From Syntrophaceae bacterium (GTDB taxonomy: Bacteria; Desulfobacterota; Syntrophia; Syntrophales; Smithellaceae): DNA of 5,704 bases. Positions 1-5,704 of the stretch are shown piece after piece. Below the pieces are notes generated by a model. The model was not told the origin of the DNA and made no database searches. It worked only from the letters and a program-made list of their open reading frames with translations. How positions within the stretch are numbered: the stretch's first letter is position 1; each line of letters starts with the position of its first letter. The stretch spans positions 1 to 5,704 of the forward strand of contig DNYQ01000257.1 of NCBI GenBank assembly GCA_003506745.1, in the 5' to 3' direction. The translations under genes were made by a program, and so were the position numbers.

Positions 1-914
1 TTTCCGGCTAAATCGAGTTTTTTAAAGGAACCGTAAAGTCTGTCCTGTTTGAAGAGTTCGACGGATTCATCAAGATAAATCTGGCTCGCTTTCGCTTTTA
101 AAGCTTCCAGTTTGTTTTTCAATCCGGGATCCGCCTGGGGATACTCCATGGCTTTCTCATACATCAAGACTGCCCGGTCCAGTTTGCCGGCATTCTCGGC
201 TTTGGCCGCTTCCGCGGCATAGTAAACAGGACTGTCTTTTTTCAGCGCGTCCTGATATTGCCTCGAAACATCCAGGTATTTCGGGTTGACATCCATGATC
301 GCCTTGAAACTCTCCGCAGCGGCTTTCCAGTCCTCCTGTTTGCCGTATTTGGTCCCCTGCTGATAAAGCACCCGGGTCCCTTCGGACAGAGACCGTCTGA
401 GTCTGTTGCCCGTGTCTTCGTAATTGGGGAAAATGGCATTCACCTGCCTGAGCTTGCTGATGGCCGCCAGCCAGTCTTCCTTCTGCATATCCGATTCCGC
501 CTGCTGGTAAAGGTTTTTTAAAGAGGTTCTCAAGCTGTTGGTTTGCCCGTTTACCGTGGCGTGAAAAGATTTTATTTCCGGATTAGTGGGGTCCATGGCC
601 AGGATCGCATCAGCTTCTTTGGACAAACGTTCCAGCGCCATAAAGTTTTGTCCGGCCGATGCGTAGGACTGTTTGGCCTTAAATAGACGGGCCTTGGCGG
701 CCTCCTGTTTGGCCCGGGTCAGTTCATTTTTAAATTCCTGATTATCAGGCTCCTCGCTTACAGCCTTTTGAAAATAGATAATCGCTTCTTCCCAGCGATT
801 ATCTATGGCCAGTTCTTGCCCCTGCTTCAAGCTCTCATTCGTGCCGACACAAGCTGCCAGGAAAAAAAGGATCATCACAGATGCAACGATTAAGCATGTT
901 TTTTTACTTTTCAT
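1..914 (-). CDS. TPR-repeat lipoprotein, C-terminus beyond the window
   Basis: The gene reads leftward from an ATG at 914 and is still open at base 1, giving 304 codons without a stop. A strong ribosome binding site (GGGGAGG, 926-920) lies 5 nt before the start. The N-terminus is a lipoprotein signal: MKSKK, a hydrophobic stretch at about residues 7-21, and the lipobox LAAC ending at Cys22. Val follows the Cys, so the protein is probably anchored in the outer membrane. The rest is almost entirely helical and built of degenerate TPR-like units, at about 29-62, 79-112, 134-167, 181-214 and 231-262. Several show the (W/L)-x2-A-(I/A)-x3-(F/L) pattern followed by a Pro near the end, for example WEEAIIYFQKA with EPDN, and DWKAAAESFKAI with NPKY. 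TPR arrays are protein-binding scaffolds. The partner is not evident, but the gene lies 38 bp downstream of the FlgT-like gene, so the two products may act together in the envelope. Signal and repeats are seen directly; the role is inferred. Confidence 0.88.
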   Translation of the reverse strand, partial: MKSKKTCLIVASVMILFFLAACVGTNESLKQGQELAIDNRWEEAIIYFQKAVSEEPDNQEFKNELTRAKQEAAKARLFKAKQSYASAGQNFMALERLSKEADAILAMDPTNPEIKSFHATVNGQTNSLRTSLKNLYQQAESDMQKEDWLAAISKLRQVNAIFPNYEDTGNRLRRSLSEGTRVLYQQGTKYGKQEDWKAAAESFKAIMDVNPKYLDVSRQYQDALKKDSPVYYAAEAAKAENAGKLDRAVLMYEKAMEYPQADPGLKNKLEALKAKASQIYLDESVELFKQDRLYGSFKKLDLAG

Positions 915-952
915 TATTTCCTCCCCACCCAAAAATGTCCGATATCCGCGCC

Positions 953-2053
953 TTAAGGCATCAGAACCGCCTCAACTCTGTTTTGACTTCTTGCCTTGAT
1001 TTTAATTTTACGTTTGTTGATTGTTATTTTCCTGACATCACGGGCGACGTCTTGTGAATTGCCTTCCACTTCCATATCAAATTCCGCCTTGCCGTTGGAG
1101 TAGAAACGCTCGTTCATGTCTTTAAAACCCTTTATTTCTTCGCCTAACGCCGACTTGAAATCCTCCAGGGTGTCGTCATCCAGGCCGGAAACAACCAGTT
1201 TGATGGTCGCGGTATTGGATAATTCCTTCGACCAGTTTTCCAATACGTCATCAACGAGTTTCGTGATCAGCTTGGTTGATGTTTCTTCGATTAAAGATTT
1301 AAAATCATCCTTCATTTTATTGTCGGATTTTGTTTCGCTTGCCGTCGTTATGATTTCTCCGGTATCCCCGTTAATGACCTTGCCGGTCACGACGACGGTG
1401 TTTTTATTCATTTCAACATTGTAAATGGTGGAGGATTTGCTGGCGGCGTCAACGGTTCCGACGATAATCACCTCGGCGCCATAGTGTTGCGCCAGACCCC
1501 GGATGGTCTTTGTTTCCGAGGCGTCCTGTAGACGCTCAAACTCTCTGTTTTTATTGGATATTTTATCATCGACCAGTTTGAAGTTATGTTGAATTAAATA
1601 TTTGGCCATCACGGCTTCAGCAACGGCGTCTTTCAGGACCAGCATCACCCGTGGTTTTGATTTGCGCGCCATAATCAGGTTGATGGCCATCATTTTGTCG
1701 CGTAATTTCCCCACACTGACATCCGCTTCAATTTCCACTTCACAATCCGTCCCGGATTTTTTTTCAGATTTTATTTTATAGGTGTTAATGAATCCCTTGG
1801 ATTCTGAAAGGATCCGGTCCATTTTCACCTGAAAATTTTCTACATTGGTTGTGCTGGTGATCATCACGCCGGTCGCCTGTTCCACGGCATTGCGCTGCGC
1901 TTCATCAAGGGCCCTGCTGCAGGCAATATCAGCGCTCCTCTGATTCGTAGCCATGCCTTTGGCGGTAATTATTTTCTGGGCATAGGCGGGCAGGATGGAA
2001 ACGGCTAACAAAGCAAAAATGAGACAGACAATAATTTTCTTCATGGAAATCAT
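953..2053 (-). CDS. Periplasmic FlgT/LPP20-like protein
   Basis: The 366-residue product has a Sec signal peptide: MKK at residues 4-6, a hydrophobic core at 7-21, and likely cleavage at AYA|Q after residue 25. Residues 26-113 resemble the N-terminal domain of FlgT (flagellar H-ring) and LPP20-type lipoproteins: an Ala-rich helix ending RNAVEQATGVMI, then SESKGFINTYKI, then an alternating strand to about 113. Residues 133-240 look like an alpha/beta domain of the CsgG/FlgT-middle kind, with KPRVMLVL, GAEVIIVGTV and a TGEIITT strand. Residues 283-364 form a third small alpha/beta domain. No lipobox is present; Cys46 and Cys104 could pair. No flagellar gene is visible here, so a flagellar role is not shown and a general envelope or secretion role is equally possible. 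The start is ambiguous. ATG 2053 has AAGGA at 8 nt, and ATG 2044 has another AAGGA at 9 nt and begins the typical MKK. The domain assignment is by pattern recognition only. Confidence 0.8.
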   Translation of the reverse strand: MISMKKIIVCLIFALLAVSILPAYAQKIITAKGMATNQRSADIACSRALDEAQRNAVEQATGVMITSTTNVENFQVKMDRILSESKGFINTYKIKSEKKSGTDCEVEIEADVSVGKLRDKMMAINLIMARKSKPRVMLVLKDAVAEAVMAKYLIQHNFKLVDDKISNKNREFERLQDASETKTIRGLAQHYGAEVIIVGTVDAASKSSTIYNVEMNKNTVVVTGKVINGDTGEIITTASETKSDNKMKDDFKSLIEETSTKLITKLVDDVLENWSKELSNTATIKLVVSGLDDDTLEDFKSALGEEIKGFKDMNERFYSNGKAEFDMEVEGNSQDVARDVRKITINKRKIKIKARSQNRVEAVLMP

Positions 2054-2091
2054 TCCTTTATTCCTTGAGAGATCTGATCAATTTAGGGGGT

Positions 2092-2120
2092 AACATACTT
2101 AATTTGCCTATCAGTGTCAA
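2092..2120 (-). promoter_or_regulatory. Sigma70-like promoter of the FlgT-like/TPR lipoprotein operon
   Basis: On the minus strand, a perfect -35 box TTGACA (2120-2115) is followed by a 17 bp spacer and a -10 box TATGTT (2097-2092, 4 of 6 matches to TATAAT). Transcription would start near 2085, leaving a leader of about 30 nt before the FlgT-like gene. The site lies within the 100 bp between that gene and the 195-residue gene upstream. No terminator hairpin is visible in this gap, so readthrough from upstream is possible. Confidence 0.6.
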
Positions 2121-2153
2121 GTTGAAACCCATGACCTATAGCCGCGGAAAATC

Positions 2154-2741
2154 TTAATTGTTTGGTCGAAATTCGATGATGACATTTCCCGGATTGGAGC
2201 CGTTATAGCTGTAGTTGTCGCATCGCTTCCAGACACCGAGGTCATACCAGAACCCCAACTTATAGTCTTTCGACTTGATCGTCTTTCCCGCTCCCTTCAA
2301 CGCCGTATAATAACAGTACTCCCCGTAATCATAGGGCACTTTATCGGTGCTTTCGCCGCGACCCTTTTCGTTGATCAATGTGCCGTTGTATTTTTTGATC
2401 AGCTTGGAAAGAACACTCCCTAAAATATTATAATAGGTATGCTCCGCGCTCAAGTCGCCCGTATTGAATTGCTTTTGCGCATGCAGAGATTTGACGATGC
2501 CGCCTTTGGAACGGCAGATAATTTTAAATCCGTCGATATAGCCTTCGTGCGCAAAGCCATAGCCGTCGTCGCTGCCCGATTTCAAAAAATCATCGGGGAT
2601 TGCCGTGGCCGGTCCGTCCGGATATACCTTCAGAATGAAATCGACTATTTTTTCATAAGCGAAAGCCGGCTTGCTTGCCGCCGGGGAAAACAATATCATC
2701 CCCAAAACGGCTATAACCATAATATATCCCTTGCTTTTCAT
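2154..2741 (-). CDS. Secreted hypothetical protein, 195 residues
   Basis: I do not recognise a family. The first 28 residues form a clear Sec signal: MKSKG, a hydrophobic core at about 6-19, and cleavage at AFA|Y after Ala28. The mature part of about 167 residues is rich in Tyr and Gly and has three cysteines (76, 143, 174), so one disulfide and one free thiol are possible. Strand-like stretches such as YIDGFKIICRSKGGI (68-82), YDYGEYCYYTALK (137-149) and NVIIEFRPNN at the C-terminus suggest a compact, mostly beta, periplasmic or extracellular domain. There is no lipobox and no further membrane segment. A ribosome binding site, GAGGG, lies 7 nt before the ATG. The gene has its own promoter, is divergent from the pilus ATPase gene, and lies 100 bp upstream of the FlgT-like gene on the same strand. 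Its function is unknown. Confidence 0.75.
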   Translation of the reverse strand: MKSKGYIMVIAVLGMILFSPAASKPAFAYEKIVDFILKVYPDGPATAIPDDFLKSGSDDGYGFAHEGYIDGFKIICRSKGGIVKSLHAQKQFNTGDLSAEHTYYNILGSVLSKLIKKYNGTLINEKGRGESTDKVPYDYGEYCYYTALKGAGKTIKSKDYKLGFWYDLGVWKRCDNYSYNGSNPGNVIIEFRPNN

Positions 2742-2786
2742 GTCTTTTCCCTCTTTTTCCCCGTAAGATATTAGATATTGCTTGTA

Positions 2787-2815
2787 TTTGTAAAACCGGT
2801 GTTTCCTAAAGTCAA
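2787..2815 (-). promoter_or_regulatory. Sigma70-like promoter of the 195-residue secreted protein gene
   Basis: On the minus strand, TTGACT (2815-2810, 5 of 6 matches to the -35 consensus) is followed by a 17 bp spacer and TACAAA (2792-2787, 4 of 6 matches to TATAAT). The predicted start point is near 2780, giving a leader of about 40 nt to the ATG at 2741. The spacing and position are good; the call rests on consensus matching alone. Confidence 0.5.
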
Positions 2816-2905
2816 GATAAAATTTTGCAGATGATACCGGAACTTCAAGCGGCAGGCACCCGTCGATTTTTTTGTTTTTTCACCTTCATTTTACACCTTT
2901 TACCC

Positions 2906-2934
2906 TTGACGCCTGCCGGCTTTTCTTCTAGTCT
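2906..2934 (+). promoter_or_regulatory. Candidate promoter of the PilT/PilU-like gene
   Basis: TTGACG (2906-2911) is followed by a 17 bp spacer and TAGTCT (2929-2934), the latter a weak -10 box with 3 of 6 matches. The start point would be near 2941, about 67 nt before the ATG at 3008. A run of T tracts (2866-2904) lies just upstream and could act as an A/T-rich UP-like or bent element. The inverted repeat CGGCAGGC (2850-2857) / GCCTGCCG (2911-2918) brackets this T-rich stretch, and its right arm enters the promoter spacer. The site also argues that the open frame upstream of 3008 is not coding. Confidence 0.4.
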
Positions 2935-3007
2935 TTACCCCGTTAATAATTTTCAGCCCGGGGAGATTGCCGGCAGTGCCTTATCAACCCTACACGAACA
3001 GGTCAGG

Positions 3008-4279
3008 ATGCCTATGAACAAGCGTTTTAATGATTTAATACTTGCCGCCATCAAGCAAAGAATTTCCGACCTCCACATCACCGGAGGCTATCCCCTGATT
3101 TTCCGCAGAGAAGGCATTATTCATTCCGATAAGAATGTCCAGTGGACGCATACGGACATTGACGCCCTGGTCAAGGGCATGTTGAGCGACCGCCAGTTGT
3201 TCACCCTGAGAAAAAGATGGTCGGTAGATTTCGCGATGTCTTTTAATGATGTGCGGGTGAGGATCAATGCCTTCTACACAACACGGGGATTGAGCCTGGC
3301 GATTCGCCTCCTTCCCGAAACGATTCCGGACGTCAATGCGCTGAACCTTCATCCCTCCCTCAACCAGATTCGTGATCTTCGTTCCGGAATGGTCCTGGTC
3401 TGCGGAAGCACGGGTTCGGGCAAATCGACCACGGTCGCGGCGATTATTGAAGAAATCAATCGCACCCGTCCCGTCCATATCATCACGATTGAAGATCCCA
3501 TCGAATACCGGTTCAAACCCAAGAAAGCGTTCATTGAACAGCGGGAGGTGGGGATTCACGTGCCGTCTTTTGATCAGGGGCTGCTGGACAGCCTGCGTGA
3601 AAATCCCGACGTCATTTTTGTCGGTGAGTTGAGGGACCCGGATACCATCAAAATGGCCCTTACGGCCGCCGAGTCCGGACATCTGGTTTTCGGAACGCTG
3701 CATGCCACGGATGCGGAAGACGCCATTTACCGCATCAACAATTGCGTGTCCGGCGAGGGACAGGAAATCATTCGCTATCAATTTGCCTCCGCGTTCTCCT
3801 GGTTGATCATTCAACAACTGGTGCACATTGAAAAAGCGGGTTTCCGTGTGCCGATTCTGTCGATCACCCGGGCGTCGTCGTCGGTCAGGAGCAGTATCCG
3901 CGAAAACAAGCTGACCCAGTTGGAAACGATTATGCATACCAGCAGGAATGAAGGCATGTTTACGATGGAACTTTACCGTAAAGAGTTTATCGATAAACTG
4001 ACTTCTTTTAAACATCCCTACAAAAGCTTCGGCATTGGAGCGGATGCCTCCAAGGAAAAAGATTACGTGTCTTCGCTCATCGATCCCAACGCCGTTCAGA
4101 ATGTCGTTTACACGGCCAATATCGAGGATGCGCTTGCGACTCCGGCGAGCAAGAAAGACGAAGACTGGCAGCAGTATGTCATTCTGGAAGATCAAGATGT
4201 GGATCTTAAGGACATTTTCGAACAATACGATCAACAGGAAAACCTCAAGCCCGATAAAAACGGCTCCAAAGGCAAATGA
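3008..4279 (+). CDS. PilT/PilU-family type IV pilus ATPase with divergent C-terminus
   Basis: This is a cytoplasmic hexameric ATPase of the PilT/VirB11 secretion superfamily; PilT and PilU power pilus retraction. The product has 423 residues and shows all the core motifs: SDLHITGG near residue 20, Walker A GSTGSGKST (133-141), Asp box ITIEDPIEYRF (159-169), QREV (178-181), Walker B PDVIFVGELRD (200-210) and His box HLVFGTLHATDA (225-236). The later part departs from PilT. The AIRNLIRE-type motif is degenerate (SVRSSIRENK, 292-301), and after GMFTM the usual last helix is replaced by about 105 residues with an acidic, coiled tail (EDQDVDLKDIFEQYDQQEN). PilT is usually near 345 and PilU near 380 residues. 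The frame is open upstream to a TTG at 2825, but that stretch contains the candidate promoter, lacks a Shine-Dalgarno and would add an implausible hydrophobic leader. ATG 3008 or 3014 (AGGA 5 nt upstream of 3014) is preferred. No other pilus gene is visible. Confidence 0.9.
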   Translation: MPMNKRFNDLILAAIKQRISDLHITGGYPLIFRREGIIHSDKNVQWTHTDIDALVKGMLSDRQLFTLRKRWSVDFAMSFNDVRVRINAFYTTRGLSLAIRLLPETIPDVNALNLHPSLNQIRDLRSGMVLVCGSTGSGKSTTVAAIIEEINRTRPVHIITIEDPIEYRFKPKKAFIEQREVGIHVPSFDQGLLDSLRENPDVIFVGELRDPDTIKMALTAAESGHLVFGTLHATDAEDAIYRINNCVSGEGQEIIRYQFASAFSWLIIQQLVHIEKAGFRVPILSITRASSSVRSSIRENKLTQLETIMHTSRNEGMFTMELYRKEFIDKLTSFKHPYKSFGIGADASKEKDYVSSLIDPNAVQNVVYTANIEDALATPASKKDEDWQQYVILEDQDVDLKDIFEQYDQQENLKPDKNGSKGK

Positions 4280-4336
4280 TGCCTAATCTTTTGAATTTCA
4301 TGGATTTCCGACAATAATTACAGCTACATACTGAAG

Positions 4337-4368
4337 ATATCTCTTGACCTCGGCGGGTTGAGAGATAT
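4337..4368. repeat. 13 bp inverted repeat overlapping the gct promoter
   Basis: The left arm ATATCTCTTGACC (4337-4349) pairs with GGTTGAGAGATAT (4356-4368) across a 6-base centre, TCGGCG. Eleven of 13 positions match as DNA, and the two mismatches are G-U compatible in RNA. The left arm contains the -35 box and the right arm overlaps the first half of the -10 box, so a regulator bound here would occlude RNA polymerase. No T-run follows on either strand, so it does not look like an intrinsic terminator for the ATPase gene. An operator is the most likely role, but the regulator is unknown. Confidence 0.6.
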
Positions 4369-4371
4369 ACA
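4344..4371 (+). promoter_or_regulatory. gctA: Sigma70-like promoter of the gctAB operon
   Basis: TTGACC (4344-4349, 5 of 6 matches) is followed by a 16 bp spacer and TATACA (4366-4371, 4 of 6 matches). The predicted start is near 4378, giving a leader of about 53 nt before gctA. Within that leader a short dyad, AATGTG (4386-4391) and CACATT (4398-4403) separated by 6 bases, could be a second protein-binding site. The promoter is buried within a longer inverted repeat. Confidence 0.55.
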
Positions 4372-4430
4372 GGCGAGCGTTTTAAAATGTGAGGGAACAC
4401 ATTGGGTTAATACTTTAGGAGGCAAGAGAG

Positions 4431-5522
4431 ATGGCAAAATATCTCTACAATCAGGAAGCGGTCGAGAATCTCAGACTTAGCGATACGTCAATTCTGGACC
4501 GGTTAGTGGATTTCGAATCGGCGCGCGAAGCGCATTTGAAGAAGGAACATGCCAAGAAAGACAAACGAATGACGATCGGCGAGGCGGTGGCGACCTATGT
4601 GCAAGACGGCGACATTCTCACCGACGGTGGTTTTTCATATGTTCGAACGGCGCATCAGGCTTTTTACGAGATCATCCGGCAGGGCAAGAAAAATCTGCAG
4701 ATGATCGGAGCGCCCAACACCAATCAAAGCTTTTTTATCACCTACGGGCTTGTGACCCATTCCCACAGCTCATATACCGGTGCGGAGATGCGCGGAATTG
4801 ACAAGGTTTACGACCGTGCGCTCAAAGCCGGTAAAATCACCATCCTTTCCGAATGGAGCCATGGCGGCGTGGCGCAGGGGCTCAAGGCGGCTCAGTTGGG
4901 CGTTCCGGGCTTTTTCAGCAAGCAGATGCTGGGCAGCGACCTGGTGCGCTATAACCCGTACCTGAAGGTTGCACAGCATCCTTTGAAGGCGGATAAAGAT
5001 CCCGTGGTGTTTGTTCCGGCCCTGTATCCCGACGTGGCGATCATTCATTGCCACATGGCGGATAAATACGGCAACGCCTATATCTATGGTCCGGCCGTCA
5101 ATGATCTGGCCACGGCGGCCGCGGCGCGCAAACTGATTATTACGGCGGAAGAGATTGTGCCTGAAAACGACATCCGCTACAACCGTCAGGGGCAGATCAT
5201 TCCGTTCTTCTATGCGGATGCCGTGGTTGAAATGCCTTTTGGAGCGCTTCCCGGCAGCATGCCCGGCTGCTACTACTGGCCGAGGCAATGGTGGGAAAAG
5301 TGTATGCGCTTTGGCGGCGCATCCGCCGAAAACAATCTGGCGTTCTGCAATTAATGGATCAAGGGCACTAAAAACCAGTTTGAGTTTGTGGACAAGCTGG
5401 GCGGCGCCAAATGGATCGCCGAGGCCCGCCGTCAGACCAAAGCCGCCGAAGGCGACAATGAAGACATTGATTTCTCTTATGAGGAATACACCCTGAAGCA
5501 CGACACAGGACTTTATTATTAA
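4431..5522 (+). pseudogene. gctA: Glutaconate-type CoA-transferase subunit A, interrupted by in-frame TAA
   Basis: Class I CoA-transferases of the GctAB type move CoA between acyl-CoA and a free acid, such as glutaconate and acetyl-CoA, in the cytoplasm of anaerobes. Subunit A supplies half of the substrate site; the catalytic Glu is in subunit B. Family features are clear: DGDILTDGGFSYVRTAHQAF (59-78), the RQGKKNL and IGAPN segment, YTGAEMRG, the GVPGFF and LGSD loop, VPALYPDVAIIHCHMADKYGNA, and AARKLIITAEEIVPE. About 45 residues precede the usual family start. A strong AGGAGG (4417-4422) lies 8 nt before the ATG. Codon 308 (5352-5354) is TAA. Beyond it the same frame runs 55 more codons, from WIKGTKNQFEFVDKLGG to a TAA at 5520-5522, and this reads like the normal C-terminus. 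Ordinary decoding gives a 307-residue truncated product. The true substrate cannot be read from sequence. It may instead be an intact gene with a base error. Confidence 0.8.
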
Positions 5523-5536
5523 GACAGGAGCAGATT

Positions 5537-5704
5537 ATGCAAGACTTAAACGCACCCGCCAATCCCTTAGAGACATTGGCTTATATTATCGCGCAGCAGA
5601 TTTCCGACCATTCGGTCGTCTATATTTGAACCGGAATTCCCATGGTGGCGGGAATTCTGGCCAAGAAAACCCACGCCCCCAACATTACGCTGGTTTATGA
5701 ATCC
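5537..5704 (+). pseudogene. gctB: Glutaconate-type CoA-transferase subunit B, interrupted by in-frame TGA; 3' end beyond the window
   Basis: The gene starts 14 bp after the gctA frame ends, with AGGAG (5526-5530) 6 nt before its ATG, so the two subunits are co-transcribed and probably translationally coupled. The 56 codons visible give the typical GctB N-terminus: ETLAYIIAQQISDHSVVYI, then TGIPMVAGILAKKTHAPNITLVYES. The Glu of the final YES (codon 55) matches the catalytic Glu that forms the glutamyl-CoA thioester (Glu54 of the beta subunit in Acidaminococcus fermentans). Codon 31 (5627-5629) is TGA at the place where the family has the first Gly of GTG-x-P; GGA to TGA needs one change. Under the standard code only a 30-residue peptide would be made. 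Restart at ATG 5642 would lose the first strand and the GTG motif. It may be a decayed gene, a base error or, less likely, a recoded codon. Confidence 0.75.
5631..5660 (+). repeat. 11 bp hairpin just after the gctB in-frame TGA
   Basis: CCGGAATTCCC (5631-5641) and GGGAATTCTGG (5650-5660) can form an 11 bp RNA stem with one G-U pair and an 8-base loop, ATGGTGGC. The stem begins one base after the TGA at 5627-5629. It lies inside coding sequence and no T-run follows, so it is not a terminator. It may be a by-product of encoding GIPMVAGIL, or may have a role at the stop codon. Confidence 0.5.

Noticed and set aside
2825..3007. Signal peptide or membrane anchor on the pilus ATPase
   Set aside because: PilT-family ATPases are cytoplasmic, and the hydrophobic stretch lies upstream of the likely start in probable non-coding promoter DNA.
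3035..4234. A 399-codon open frame on the minus strand opposite the pilus ATPase gene
   Set aside because: The plus strand encodes all PilT-family motifs. The antisense product is Arg/Asn/His-rich with no signal or domain, as expected of a shadow of a biased gene.
4337..4368. Inverted repeat as a rho-independent terminator of the pilus ATPase gene
   Set aside because: No T-run follows the stem on either strand, and the arms contain well-placed -35 and -10 boxes.
4386..4403. CRP binding site in the gctA leader
   Set aside because: The TGTG and CACA half sites are 6 bases apart; the CRP consensus TGTGA-N6-TCACA has them 8 apart.
4770..5501. A 243-codon open frame on the minus strand opposite gctA
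   Set aside because: The plus strand carries clear GctA motifs, and the antisense product has no recognisable feature. It also spans the interrupted part of gctA only by chance.
5352..5629. An alternative genetic code (for example UGA read as Gly, as in Gracilibacteria and SR1) explaining the interrupted gct genes
   Set aside because: UGA as Gly would fit gctB, but gctA is interrupted by TAA. The pilus ATPase gene ends with TGA at 4277-4279, and the gene content is that of a Gram-negative proteobacterium-like host.

Overview
The window looks like chromosomal DNA of a Gram-negative anaerobe. A Desulfobacterota (former Deltaproteobacteria) host, perhaps a syntroph or sulfate reducer, is my inference. 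It rests on a PilT/PilU-type pilus ATPase, envelope proteins with Sec or lipoprotein signals, a GctAB-type CoA-transferase, moderate G+C, and TTGAC-type promoters with 16-17 bp spacers in every upstream region. I see no RNA gene, insertion sequence, CRISPR array or phage gene.

Layout. Positions 1-2741 hold three leftward genes for exported proteins: a TPR lipoprotein (914 down to the window edge, incomplete), a FlgT/LPP20-like periplasmic protein (2053-953) and an unrecognised secreted protein of 195 residues (2741-2154). The first two are 38 bp apart and probably form one operon, read from a good promoter at 2120-2092. The third has its own promoter at 2815-2787. A 266 bp divergent region (2742-3007) separates it from a rightward PilT/PilU-family ATPase gene (3008-4279) with an unusual, acidic C-terminus. 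A 151 bp gap (4280-4430) follows. It carries a sigma70-like promoter embedded in a 13 bp inverted repeat, then a second small dyad. Next is an operon for the two subunits of a glutaconate-type CoA-transferase: gctA (4431-5522) and gctB (5537 to the right edge, incomplete).

The most striking observation is that both CoA-transferase genes are interrupted. gctA has an in-frame TAA at codon 308, followed by 55 more codons of continuous coding sequence. gctB has an in-frame TGA at codon 31, exactly where the family has the first Gly of its GTG-x-P motif; that change is GGA to TGA. The reading frames continue on both sides, so these are substitutions and not frameshifts. A decaying operon or base-call errors are the most economical explanations. 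The 11 bp hairpin starting one base after the TGA means recoding should be excluded, not ignored.

Functionally the window falls into two parts: envelope or surface-appendage functions (lipoprotein, FlgT-like protein, secreted protein, pilus motor) and acyl-CoA metabolism (GctAB). Nothing in the sequence links the two.
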